DNA from: Macquaria australasica
Taxonomy: Eukaryota > Chordata > Actinopteri > Centrarchiformes > Percichthyidae
Direction of reading: 5' to 3'
Assembly: GCA_005408345.1 (NCBI GenBank)
Contig: SEMN01000088.1
Location: forward strand, 1 to 64,000
DNA: 64,000 nucleotides
How positions within the stretch are numbered: the first letter of the stretch is position 1; the number at the start of each line of letters is the position of its first letter. The notes below the pieces were generated by a model that saw nothing but the letters and a program-made list of their open reading frames with translations, ran no database searches and had not been told where the DNA came from. A program made the position numbers and the translations under genes. Shown one piece after another: positions 13,301 through 23,830 of this stretch.

Positions 13301-13492
13301 GGAGTAATTTTTATGACCAGCTTCTTAGCGTGCTGGTATCACTCCATTGGGGCCCCTTGCCAATCTCTGGCAAACCATTCAAGTGGCAACAAAGAGGCTA
13401 ATTAGAAGCTCTCTCACTGGAAGCCCACGGAGGGCTCTGGTTTGATACTTCCCAGGGAGGCTAGGGGGCCTCTGAGGTGGCGGTGGCAGCTT

Positions 13493-13495
<3 letters not shown>
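10384..13495. other. zbtb16 intron, possible conserved non-coding blocks
   Basis: No exon was recognised. A poly-T tract lies at about 11385-11408. The block 11950-12310 is unlike its AT-rich surroundings: mixed composition, no simple repeats, and clustered homeodomain-type AT cores such as AAATCAATTATGG near 12059. The block 13190-13400 is similarly complex. These are plausible conserved non-coding elements of a developmental regulator, but this is inferred from texture only. Confidence 0.35.

Positions 13496-13539
<44 letters not shown>
13496..13539. repeat. (CA)22 microsatellite
   Basis: An uninterrupted CA dinucleotide run of 44 bp. It is likely polymorphic. Confidence 0.98.
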
Positions 13540-13542
<3 letters not shown>

Positions 13543-14127
13543 GACATTTGTGAGCACACTTGGGTTGGCCCTTTGGCTCTAGCACATTTGCTCTTTGTGG
13601 CCGTCCTCCCTACGGTCTGCCAGAGCAATAGAATCAGAGAGGGGGAACCGACACATCTTCTTTCATGTGGCGGGGACCCAGAGAGGGGATGCTAATGGGA
13701 TATCGATGGGATTAGAACCAAGAGCGTTCAGGACCGGGAGAACAGAGGCAGGGCTCTATGAACTAGAACTAAAACCCACTCAGCTTTAAGGCCAGATAAT
13801 TCTAATTCTATTGACTTTTTCTTTTTTAATGGGAAAGTTGACAATGATGCATGCACCTTAATACAGTAAAAAAAAAGTCTAAAAGGAGAAGAAGGTCTGC
13901 TAAGTCTAATAAAGGTTTAAAAAACAACAACAAAAAAATGCTATTTAAGCATTCTCCCTGCTGAAATTCACTCACTGTGCATTTACAGAGAAACAGTGGC
14001 ACAACCTCTTCCCCTGCCAACACACACAGCAGCTTCTGGGAGTAGAGATAGACATCAGGAAGTTAAGGCCGATAACACATTTGCATGTCACCTGATAACT
14101 GGCTGTAATTAGTACTCCCCTTGAGCC

Positions 14128-14166
14128 CCCCCCATCCCCCCACCCCACACACACACACACACACAC
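14128..14166. repeat. C-rich tract followed by (CA)n
   Basis: Runs of C (from about 14126) with single interruptions are followed by a pure CA run at 14146-14166. Confidence 0.9.
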
Positions 14167-14452
14167 CCCCTCACAACAAAACAAAAAAAACCCACACGCT
14201 CACATGGACACACACAAGGCCAACTTCCAGTACAGTATGTTATCCTTATCCCTCCCTCCAGACCACAAGGCCCCCACTGGGACAAAAGATAGGGGCCTCA
14301 GTGTGTTCGTTTCATAGCAGCCCCTGCCAGACCGCATCAGCAAAGGCCACGTCTGCTGAGCACTGTTAGCCACACAGAGGCAGCTGGTCGCACCAAGTCA
14401 AGCTGCTAACTTTTATTGCACAAGCACCTCCCTCCACTCTTATCTCATGGAA

Positions 14453-14490
14453 GGAGGCGATCTAATCAGCAGGCTGATTAGATCGCCTCC
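14453..14490. repeat. Perfect 38-bp palindrome (18-bp arms, 2-nt spacer)
   Basis: The left arm GGAGGCGATCTAATCAGC (14453-14470) is exactly reverse-complemented at 14473-14490, leaving only AG in the centre. It lies in the zbtb16 intron and is not part of any repeat family I recognise. On either strand it could form an 18-bp hairpin with a minimal loop. It includes the homeodomain-like core CTAATCAG in both orientations. Function unknown. Confidence 0.95.
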
Positions 14491-14694
14491 CTCTATTGCC
14501 ATAGCCACTGTCTAGATATTAGACAGCCCCCCCGCCCCTTTCTCTTGTTGTTGCCCTTCTGGTTTTCCTTCCTCCCATTCCAAAAAAGCATCTCAATTCC
14601 TTCTAAAAAAGCAGCTTTACCAGATGTAAGATTATGACTGGCCACCTGACGACACTGCAAGACAATAAAATGCTCAATCTGTAGGTGTGTCTTT

Positions 14695-14729
14695 GCGCGT
14701 GTGTGCGCACGCGCACGTGTGTGTGTGTA
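14695..14729. repeat. Alternating purine-pyrimidine tract
   Basis: A 35-nt strictly alternating purine/pyrimidine run made of GC and GT/AC steps (it includes TGCGCACGCGCACGTG). Such tracts are prone to form Z-DNA. It lies about 200 bp from the 14453-14490 palindrome. Confidence 0.9.
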
Positions 14730-15639
14730 GTCCATTCCACATGATGTAGCCCCCTGTGTTAAGTCTTTAATCAATACATCTCCCTATCCTGACAGTGAGG
14801 ACAGAGCCCAGATCTGAGATCAGAGCGATGGCAGTGTAAATCTTTACGGTTCAACCAGAGCCTTTTAAAGCCTGTCTATAATTGGGCCTCAGCCAGCAGC
14901 TGCCTCGGCTGCGGCTATCACCGTGGGCCTGGTCAAAGCACCAGTTCCTCAGGGGCATAAACAAACACTGCACCTCCAATAAGGGCAAAAAAGCACCTGA
15001 GTGAGGATAAAAAGAGAGACAATGTGGCAGCCAGACTTGAATAAGCCCTCTGCTGTTGTCTGTGGCTGAGGTATTTCTTGGAGAGGTGTTTTCGTTGAGT
15101 GAAGCTTTTTGTGCTATTGGATTATTACACCAACATGTACTGTACCTCTGAGTGCAAGCCGGGGAGACTTAGCTCACTGAGTGATTTCAAATAGAGGGTA
15201 ATCCACTGCCATGTAATGGATGCTTTGTTGCCAGGCTTCTTTCAGGAAGCAGGAAAATGCTTGCACAGTTTTACAGGCAGGATCATAAGCTTGAAGCTGC
15301 TTTAGTTTTAGTTTGATTTATTTTATTTCAGACCAAAGGTCATATACTGTACTGAGAGCAAGACTGAGACAATGAAGCATCTGACTACCTATTTCAAACC
15401 ACACGCTATTATCCATCATTTTGGTCAACACGCACAGATGTCTGATAGAATTAAAGTCACACAGACCCCAACGGACCCTCGTGGCTACTCGGATGCGGAG
15501 AGAACAAATTTGCCTTAATGCTTGCTGTCTCTTCCTTCCATTTAGCTAGGCAGGGGTCTGCTAGCTATCTCTAGTAACTCACCAAAACACTGGTGGCAAC
15601 TATTAAAACAAACAAAAATCAATGAATTTGCCTGTTCAA

Positions 15640-15935
15640 AAACATGCCTGTATCACCTGTTACATCACAAAAAACATCCTTCCAGGCTTCTGAAGCATCA
15701 ATTTGACGACCACTTGCGAAAATCTTGGTAGTTAAATGGAGCCACAGAACCCAAATTTGGGCAATGAGGGTGGAGTCTGGGTGGAACTGAGTAGGGATGA
15801 GGAGGTGGAAACCAGCACAGCTGACTGTGAAAAGTTGAGACACCTGTCAATCAAGCAAACTTGTAGTAAAACTTCTCTTTAAGCTTCAGTATCTCCCTAG
15901 TGGAGAGATGATTCTCAAAATTGCGACACATGAGA
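15640..15935. repeat. Interspersed repeat family R3, copy 1
   Basis: This copy contains CCCAAATTTGGGCAATGAGG, then GAGACACCTGTCAATCAAGC, then GATTCTCAAAATTGC. The same blocks in the same order occur at 27945-28165, and an inverted copy of the central block lies at 45560-45735. The copies are clearly diverged. Short open frames within them are not conserved between copies, so the family looks non-coding (SINE- or MITE-like). I cannot name it. Confidence 0.7.
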
Positions 15936-18900
15936 GGAAGTGATATTACCCATCAAGGTCATGGTTTGTCTTTCCAAGAGATAAGCTGGGGTTTTTAAAA
16001 AATGAGATCTTATGCAAGTAGAGAATTTTTGAAGCCAGCATCTACCAACCTTTTGTTGTACTCTATCTCAAGCCACTTACACAACCAGCAACCATGGTGG
16101 CCATTTGAACCCAACTACTCAGTTTCCCATTGCATAAATGTATAGTAAGAAAGCAGTGGTTAATGGTTGATAGTAGCCAAAGCACACAAGTGTCAGTGTG
16201 TAGGGAAACAACTTGTATACTTTCCACTGGCCTCACCTCAACGTTCTGGGTATATGTGTGTGTGCATACATCGTTATCACCTGCAACAAACGCTATAGGC
16301 CGCTATCTGCGCTCAATCTGCTCTTGGTTTACTGAGGAGGAGTGCCAAGGGTTATCTTTCCCACTCTGATATGCACAGATAAGAGCCTTGGGCCCACTGT
16401 TTAAACACCTGGGGCCCAGGATATTAGAGCGCCCTCTGCACCCCTTTGCCACAAAAGGAGAGGAAATGGAAGAGTGAGCGCTGGCTGCTGCTGCTGCTGC
16501 TGCTGCTGAGGGGAATGTGTAAGTAATGAACACGAGTGTGTGCGCGTGCGGAGGTTAATGCAGGGGTGATTATTTCCACCACTCCCACCCCGTACCCCAA
16601 TACTTCCATCAATGATAAAAAATAACATGAGCAAAAACAGATAGGAGAGGTAGGAATTCATTGACTTGTCTCACTCATGCACCCCCTCTTCCCCCTTTCA
16701 AAAAAATCCAGGCTGTATTATAAATAGACAGAGTTAAAGCATTGATGGTTATCAGTAATGTTTAATGGCTATATGCTGGAAAGGCTCTCCTTTAAAATAG
16801 GCTTTTTTCACTTATGTGATGTACATTACAGCGAGGGTCAGTCATTTGCATGAGAATGGACGATTAAGTGAAAGAGATAAACCCAAGGCTAGTTCCTGTG
16901 AATTGGATGCTGTGTTTGGAATACCAAACAGTGGAGGGTTTTTTCTTCTTTCCTCTGCCTCTGCAGAATTAGCCCCCTGCATCATGCATTTATTTTCCCA
17001 ATAATCACTCAGGCCCTTCCTGTGTTGATTATTTTCTCAGTGCAAGGGTTACTAAAATATTGCTGTAATCCTGTCTCCCTGAAGCAGTAACAACACTCAC
17101 CCTGGGCTTCCTTTAAGAAATAAATCTAGGGCTTGTCAGTGGGGAGGTGGTGGGGTGAACTGCTGGAGGAGAGATGGGGGAAAAGTTGTTGTGGTCAGAG
17201 TAAAAACTACAAATCTGACCAGATGTTCAATGACGGTACTAGACAGTTTTTGATAATTGGTGCTAGATTTTGATCAGTACGAAAAAGCGTAGAGGTTCTG
17301 ATACCCAGCCATACTTCAAGGTAGCATCTCTTGTGCTTAAACATACAGGCATATATTTCTATATTCCATAGACTCCTCACACACCACTTGTGGAACCAAT
17401 ATACAGTGTATTCAGTCTGGGTGGGGTGTTTTTTATGATATAATCCAGGGCAGAGAGGAATGAAAGGGAGCAGAGACTAAATTTATACAGGAAGTAGGTA
17501 CTTTATGCTGCATTCATTTTAACATAGACGCACACACAGATACCTCACACCAACGACCTGTGCCACATCTGGAAACAATTGCACTCATGTTTGACTTGAC
17601 CTGCCTGCACCAAGTGAACTCTGCCAACTTTTTTATGTGTTTGTTGCAGAGGCAGCGGTGACCCTGACACAGTGGCTGTGGGGAAATGATGTGTAATTAG
17701 TCAGAGGGAACACGACTCCGCTCGTCTGAAATAAAACATCTTGTATTCACATCAAAAGAATCAGGCAGCCTGACAGGCTGTACACAGAAAAAAAAAGCAT
17801 GGACTTGATATGCTATCAAATGACCCACACTGGAATTTGTGAGGACACGAGGAGTGTCTGAATTATCAAGCATCTCAGGGTAGCACAGCAGACCTTTCAT
17901 GTGCGGATGGCAAAGCAGACAGCGGATGATGCAATGTTTGATTTCTACACTTCAGGAGGCTGTCAGGACAGCGCGTACAATATTAAACAGTGTCGTGTCA
18001 GTGTATCAACCAGTCTAAATTAACCCATTAGTATGCTATGGTGCAAAGCGGGAAGATCAATGCATGAAACGGTTTGGAAATCTCCTTTGATACAAGATTT
18101 CCCAGCTTGAGCGAATTGATGAAATTCCTCTTGAAACACAGGCAACCATTTCACATTCCAGACTTTTCTCAAGACAGACACTAGTGCAGCCTGTCCTTTA
18201 ACACAGTGAGACTACATTACTGCATTTTACACAGAAGCTATAGTGCATTTTAAAGCTGTTGTTAAAGCCTGCTTAGGAAGAACTGATCATAAGCAGCTCA
18301 AAATTCACTTCTACAGTTGCAGATGCATAGTGTCAGTCCATGCAGAAATTCCACTTATTCCACGAATAATGAGCACTCATCATGAAGGCCACACAAATTT
18401 GTACAGTTTTAGAAGCAACTGCCAACACCACAAAACTACAAAGTAATTGACCTTACCACTCATATTAAAATGGAGTAAAAGACACTGCACAATAACATAG
18501 TGTAAGGCTGCAAACAAGGACACCTCTCTTTGGAGTAAAAGCCATTCTGTAATATTCAGTATTTCCTAAAGACAACACTGAAACAGATTTACAAACTGAG
18601 GAGCTTGGGCTGAATCAGTCCAGCTCTTAGCTATGCATACCAAGATACTGGCTCAACATGAGGGGATGGGTGATGGGGGTTCAAATCCTCAAGTGAACTT
18701 TAACCACTGTGCATTCCTATTGATTTAAGCAAATATTACAGGGTGAGAAGGTGGCCTCCTGTCACAAAAACACACTGACTGTACAAAATCCACAAAGAAG
18801 TGATGCAAGTACATTATGCGAGGTGCTTGTACTCTGACTGGGCTGACAGTTTAGACAGATGCTGATATATACAATGAGATGACATATACTATGACAGAGT

Positions 18901-19796
18901 TTTGAAGAAGTCTGCAGGTGAGTTTTTGTGTTTTGAGTGAAGTTTCCAGGCCTTGAGATTTATTTATATGCAGTGATTGAAATACTGCCACTCCCCTGTC
19001 CTAGAACTACCTCCTTGTCTCAGAGCCCTGGTTCAGCACTCATTTCCTGGGCTGACCGTCTACTCCAATTATCAAGCTAATAAGGGCCCCCCTTGTGCAG
19101 TTATTGGAAAGGGGAGGTGAGTTGGGTCCAGGATGAGGGGGGTACCACTTTGGTAAGTGTGTGTGATAGCTGCCGCCCACATCTTGTAAGGTGTGACTAA
19201 TGGTCTTAGACAATGTTACGACAGCACTACTTCGGCAGTCACCTGGGCAGGCTTGGCAGTTATTGAAGGAGTGGATCTCTGGGCCTGAGCCACAGAGAAC
19301 TAAGGTTTGTGTCTATCAAAGGACGTCACTTACTCATATATTACAGATGTGTGGATGGGTTATTTTGATAGCACAAAATTTGTGTTATTATCTTAAGAAA
19401 GCCAGAAGAAAACAAAACAACTAAATTCTTCTATTCTCCATGAACCAAGTCTTCAAAAGATGTGCTGTATTTTTTTTGTTCCTAAGCCAAAAAGAGGTGA
19501 CTTACACCTGGGAAAGCCTTATAATTGAGTCCCTGTTACCCAAAACAATCATGTAACTGATATGTATTACTAGTAGAGTGTATGAAAATTCTGAGGCCAA
19601 ATGACTTAAGACTTTCACTTTCTGCTGCACGCAATGCAAACTGCCTAAGTAATCTTGCATAAACCATAAAAAAAAATCTGATTCATTGAGAAAAAACAAA
19701 AACAAAACAACAGCTGTGTTGAAAGGTTGAAAAAGACCATCAATTTCTAGGCCAAAACAATTAGCAAACAGCTACTCAAAAGACAACTTGGCTTAC
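15936..19796. other. zbtb16 intron immediately downstream of the coding exon
   Basis: Apart from the CTG run at 16485-16508, no gene, RNA gene or clear transposon is seen. The minus-strand intron starts at 19796 with GTAAGC. Blocks around 18990-19120 have mixed composition and homeodomain-like cores (CCAATTATCAAGCTAATAAG) and may be regulatory, but this cannot be shown from a single sequence. No zinc-finger coding exon was found. Confidence 0.45.
16485..16508. repeat. (CTG)8 trinucleotide run
   Basis: Eight perfect CTG units on the plus strand (CAG on the strand transcribed as zbtb16 pre-mRNA). It creates polyglutamine, polyserine and polyalanine spurious frames and no gene. Confidence 0.97.
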
Positions 19797-21034
19797 CTGT
19801 GCTGCTCCACAGCTTCGTTATCTGGTAGTTCTGCACCGCAAACATTGCAACGTTCATGCTGGTTCCTGCCATCTGGTTTCATGCCCACTGCCAGCTCCCC
19901 GAGCTTGCTGAAGAATTCTCTCTGGATGAAGCTCTGAGGCAGGAGTCCCCCGTAGGCACTGAAGTCCATAGACATAGCCAGGGCTGGGGATATGGGGAGA
20001 GTGGAGGCCATGGATGCCGGCATGGACATGATGGCATCTGATTTATGATTGACAGGTAGAGAATACAGCGAGGCCAGATGCTTCTCCGTCATCCCGGCCA
20101 TTGCTTCCAGCCCCATCTGGCTGACTTCAGCTTGAGGGTCACCCATGCCTTCGTCGCGGACGTAATGTAACTCGCGGGCACTGGTGATTACACTGCTCCT
20201 GGTTGGTGTTCCTGGACCGTCTCGGTTCCTGTCCTCCCCACTTCGTTCTCCATTGCTGGAGGCACTGGACTCCATGTTTGGAGGGCTCTCATGGCCGTTG
20301 CCACCCATGTCCACTTGCATCATTTCAGTCTTGATCTCAGTCATCAGGTGGTGGGAGTTGCCGTGGGCGAGATGTTCACCCCCAAAGCCCTGCTGGAGCA
20401 GAGACTGGCCGATGCTCATCAGGCTGTCCACAGCAGCTTTGGTGGGACTCAAGGTGGAGACACCGAAGGAGGTGGAGACTGAGGGACTCTGGTCCAACAT
20501 GCCAGCCATGATGGAGACTTGCTGGGTACCTGACAGATAGGGACTCTCCATGGAATGCTTTTTGGAGTTCTTGGCTCCATTGTGGCCTTTGCGCTCATCA
20601 TCCTCCTCTGTGCTCCCGTCATTAACATTGACCTCCACGTCATTCTCATCTGAGGACTGGATGGTTTCCAGGATCTTGAGGCATTGCTCTTCCAAGTATT
20701 CAATCTCCAGGATCTCTGCTGCATACAGAAGGTCATCTAAGTCCTCCACCTTGGCTTGGAGCGTGGCAGTGTAAGCATACTCCAAAATCTGCTGAAAAGT
20801 CTTTGGTGAAAGAAAGTCCAGCGTGTAATGCTGGCTGCTGCGGTGGAAGAGGATCTCAAACATTTTGCTTGTGCAGGCTAGCACAGTCCGGTGAGCGTGG
20901 AACTCCTGGCTGTCTACCATGATGACCACATCACACAGAGTCCCAGCCAGACGCATCTGGTTGGCCTTCTGCAGCAGGGCAGTGGGGTGGTTGGGGTTCT
21001 GGAGCTGGATCATACCCATTTTAGTTAAATCCAT
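19797..21034 (-). CDS. zbtb16: ZBTB16/PLZF, first coding exon (BTB domain to start of zinc finger 1)
   Basis: Encodes the N-terminal 412 codons plus two bases of promyelocytic leukaemia zinc finger protein, a nuclear BTB-zinc-finger repressor that recruits corepressors and histone deacetylases. The start ATG at 21034 gives MDLTKMGMIQLQ, as in other vertebrates, with A at -3 and G at +4; an in-frame TGA lies upstream at 21062-21064. Residues about 1-120 are the BTB/POZ domain, with the family's charged-pocket residues Asp35 and Arg49 present. Residues 181-214 (DQSPSVSTSFG, SPTKAAVDSLM) form the conserved middle region. IKTE at 234-237 is a sumoylation consensus matching the known PLZF site. 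PGTPTRSSVITSARELHY (274-291) is strongly conserved. Zinc finger 1 begins at Cys396/Cys399 with His412; its last His is in the next exon, outside the window. The donor GTAAGC follows 19797 (phase 2). Which teleost paralogue (a or b) this is cannot be decided here. Confidence 0.97.
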
Positions 21035-21065
21035 TATGTCGATGCAATCCACGAGGCCGACTCAT
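21021..21065 (-). promoter_or_regulatory. zbtb16: uORF overlapping the zbtb16 start codon
   Basis: An ATG at 21065-21063 in a different frame from the main ORF opens a 14-codon reading frame. It runs across the authentic ATG (21034-21032) and stops at TAA 21023-21021. It is retained whichever plausible acceptor upstream of 21065 is used. Overlapping uORFs of this kind usually lower translation from the main start. The uORF ATG has C at -3 and A at +4, a weaker context than the main ATG, so leaky scanning is expected. Confidence 0.6.
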
Positions 21066-21123
21066 GAGGCTCGCCTTCCCCGCTCAGCAGTGTTTTACGC
21101 TATCTTTGTAAACAAGATGAAAC
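21035..21123 (-). other. zbtb16: zbtb16 5'UTR portion of the coding exon, with acceptor
   Basis: A pyrimidine-rich tract ending TTCTGTTTCTCCATCCAG precedes 21123 on the minus strand and is the best splice acceptor upstream of the start codon. It would leave 89 nt of 5'UTR on this exon. An AG nearer the ATG would also be possible but has a poorer pyrimidine tract. The acceptor is inferred, not tested. Confidence 0.65.
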
Positions 21124-21230
21124 CTGGATGGAGAAACAGAAGTCAGTTCTGGTAAATTCTGACAGAACGGCAAAAATGTTGTGCAGATCAAATCCACTGG
21201 TCTTTACACTTTCAAATCCAACAAATGCAA

Positions 21231-21264
21231 CCCCCCCCCTTCCCCCCCTTCCCCCCCTTCCCCC
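21231..21264 (-). promoter_or_regulatory. zbtb16: Intronic G-quadruplex motif upstream of the zbtb16 coding exon
   Basis: On the sense (minus) strand four G-runs of 5, 7, 7 and 9 are separated by AA loops only, ending about 108 nt upstream of the acceptor at 21124. Four runs with 2-nt loops meet the classical G-quadruplex pattern. It may form in pre-mRNA and influence splicing of the ATG exon, or on DNA during transcription. It could also simply be an unstable low-complexity tract. Confidence 0.75.
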
Positions 21265-22163
21265 AAAACTGAATGAATTAATGAATGTTCTTTTATAATG
21301 AAATGCAAAAAATGCATACAAATTAATTCAAGATTCCGCAATTGTCATCTTTCCCAAAAATATACAAATCACATTCATCAATTACATTTTGAAAATAAAA
21401 ATGTAATTGGTCAGTAAATTTATTTAAAGTAAACCACAATTTATTTTGTAAATGACAAGTGTGAAGTCAGTGGAGTTTCAAATTACAAATATCCTGCAGG
21501 GACGGTAAACACTCTGTGCAGAGGCATTGTTCTTAAAATCAGCGGGGAGTATTGACTGTAGATTTCTGAAGGGAGACAATTTGTGAGCCGTCCAACACGC
21601 TCACCCTGCATACCAATCAGTCCAACATATGTTATGTTAAAAAGATGTCTTCATTCGGTTGTCTGATGGGGATGTACGCACATTTAAACAAGTGTGAATT
21701 GTGTTTTTTCACTGCTGCTTGGCTCACAAAGACCGTCAGCAGCCTTTCTGAAATTAAATAGCATCTTACTCAGTATTCCCATCACAGACGGGAGCAGAGA
21801 GCAGAGCAGCGGCCAGAAATGGATGGAAAGGAAAGCAGGATGAGGAAAAAGCACACAACAGTGCAGCACCAAACACCCTGCTCTGTCCTTAGTCACTAAT
21901 GTCGAATATCCAAATGAATGATTGTCTCTGTTAACTCGATAATCCAAGTTAACAGGGCAACATGTTGCTTCACCTCATATCTACAGCATACTTTGACCAT
22001 ACACTAAAATAATGAGGAGAGGGTTAAATAGTCTCACCGCTATATGCACTTTAAATGAATGTCTCTGTGACTCCTGTTAACATGATTATTCAACTAATTA
22101 TTACAACCTACACTGAAACAATGCTCTCTTCATTTCTACAATTAAATAAACAGTCTTGCCACT

Positions 22164-22164
22164 A

Positions 22165-22195
<31 letters not shown>

Positions 22196-22206
22196 CATAC
22201 ACACAC
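22164..22206. repeat. (AT)n/(ACAT)n/(CA)n compound microsatellite
   Basis: Thirteen or so AT units are followed by ACATACATAC and CACAC. It is located in zbtb16 intron 1. Confidence 0.95.
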
Positions 22207-23632
22207 TCTAAATGACTAACAGGTAAGTGTCTCCATTGACCCACATCCCGGATGAGTTCAATGATGTCCAATTTTTATCTACTCAATCTATTCAATGTAT
22301 GACGTTTATAAAGGCTAATTTTGTCTTCTCATTTTGTTCTGTTAATCATTTTCTATTTAGAAAATGTATTATTTTTCAAAAACTTAATTTTCCCTTTCAG
22401 AATCTTCAATTTCATTTTCAAAGAGCTTCATATTCATTTCAAAAATGAGGAATAAAAAGAGAAGTTTGTGAGCACTTATTTTCGTTCCTCCCTGCCACAG
22501 ATACACAGACACGGAAAAAAAAGGAGGAAATATCATCAGCCTTCCAGCTAGAGGAAGACTTTAAGAAAAAAGAAAGAGAATATCAATAAGTCCCAGATAT
22601 CTAAGCTCACTTCAAAAACCTACAATCACACAAGCCTAAATCTGAACATACAGGAGGTGAATGAGGCTGGCAGCTATTGTTTGCGGTGAGGGTCATGGAA
22701 AATAAATAGCCTTGCCGGCTTTTGGGGGACTGGACAGTTCTTTTCGGCACATTGATAAAATCTATAAAGGAGGTAGGCAATGATCAAACCACAGGTTCTC
22801 ATCTGACTGAGATCAGCCCCTCAGTCAACAGAGGTCATGCCTAAAACCCTACATTATCTTTATTACAGGTATGCCAATAGCTGCGATTTATGGCCCCGTA
22901 AACGATCAATGCTTGATGCGCTCTGTGGGCTATCAACCATGCTGTGGCTTCACCGGGAAACAATGTAAAGTTGCAGTTTGGGGACTTTATCGCGTCTGTT
23001 AGCTCTCTATTAATAAAAAGGACAGGGCTACGTGCGTCTAGACAGCGTTAATATTGGCCAGCCGCACCAGACGAATTATACAGCGCGTTATGCATTATGC
23101 AAAACATCAGGCACAACATTAAGTACATTAAGCCAGGAGAGATTTTCTTCCTGGACGACAATGTAGACCGCTGACAATAACCACATTAGGCCGACTTCAC
23201 AGAAAGGCAGCATAATCAATCTGATCACGAGTTGTCTGCCATAGCGCGCCTTGGCGACCCAGCCACAACAAGAATAAACAGCGTTCAATATTCCAGACCA
23301 CGAGTCACACTGACAGACACAAATGTGGAGAAAGCAAAATGGTACAGCGTCTCTAAGGGGGACAATCAGAGACATTGAGCGTGCTAAAAAAGTGTACACG
23401 AGACAGACAGCTGCCAGAATCTCTCGCCGATTCAAGCCAGCTTTCCTCTGATCAACGCACAGGTGGACTTGGTTTGAGGCATGATGAAATATTCAAATAC
23501 TGGCTCTACATAGTTAACGAGTGGGAGGTGTGATCTAGAGAATGATGCCTAAATGATAATGAGGAAAAGAGTGAAAGGGGAAAGAGAGAGATCAGACAGT
23601 CTCGATAACAAATCAATTTGCCATTGCATCTG

Positions 23633-23830
23633 TTACCAATTCCCCACCTCACAGTAGGCTGTGCTGCGCGTGCTACTGCAAGCCGATTATTGGTAACCAA
23701 TCAAACATCTAGGTGCCTGTCAATCAATGGTAGTCTGCCTGTACGGTCATTGGATTTTAGCTTGCTCCGAGATTAAAGACCAGTGTCCCCAGTCCTCATG
23801 ATGTCATCACGGCTAAATAAGCCATAGTGG
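23633..23830 (+). promoter_or_regulatory. CCAAT-box cluster with CRE-like and TATA-like elements
   Basis: CCAAT pentamers or their complements occur at 23636-23640, 23689-23693, 23697-23701 (the last two form ATTGGTAACCAAT) and 23749-23753. They are followed by ATGATGTCATCACGG at about 23799-23813 and GGCTAAATAAGCC at 23811-23823. The sequence after that is CpG-richer. The order CCAAT, CRE-like, TATA-like, CpG-containing leader would suit a plus-strand promoter divergent from zbtb16. CCAAT boxes act in both orientations, so it could equally be an intronic enhancer or alternative zbtb16 promoter. No convincing coding ORF follows. Confidence 0.35.

Noticed and set aside
16303..16661. Minus-strand frames with polyglutamine, polyserine or polyalanine
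   Set aside because: All three frames read the (CTG)8 tract at 16485-16508. None has other protein character.
18678..18688. GGTTCAAATCC resembling a tRNA or SINE B box
   Set aside because: No A box at the right distance, and no acceptor stem or cloverleaf could be drawn around it.
1..19796. Search for the zbtb16 zinc-finger exons
   Set aside because: No minus-strand frame with the repeated C-x2-C-x12-H-x3-H pattern was found. The next exons presumably lie left of the window.
21035..21052. Extending the zbtb16 protein six codons upstream to a GTG at 21052
   Set aside because: The upstream codon is GTG, not ATG. The ATG at 21034 has an ideal context and gives the vertebrate-conserved MDLTKMG start.
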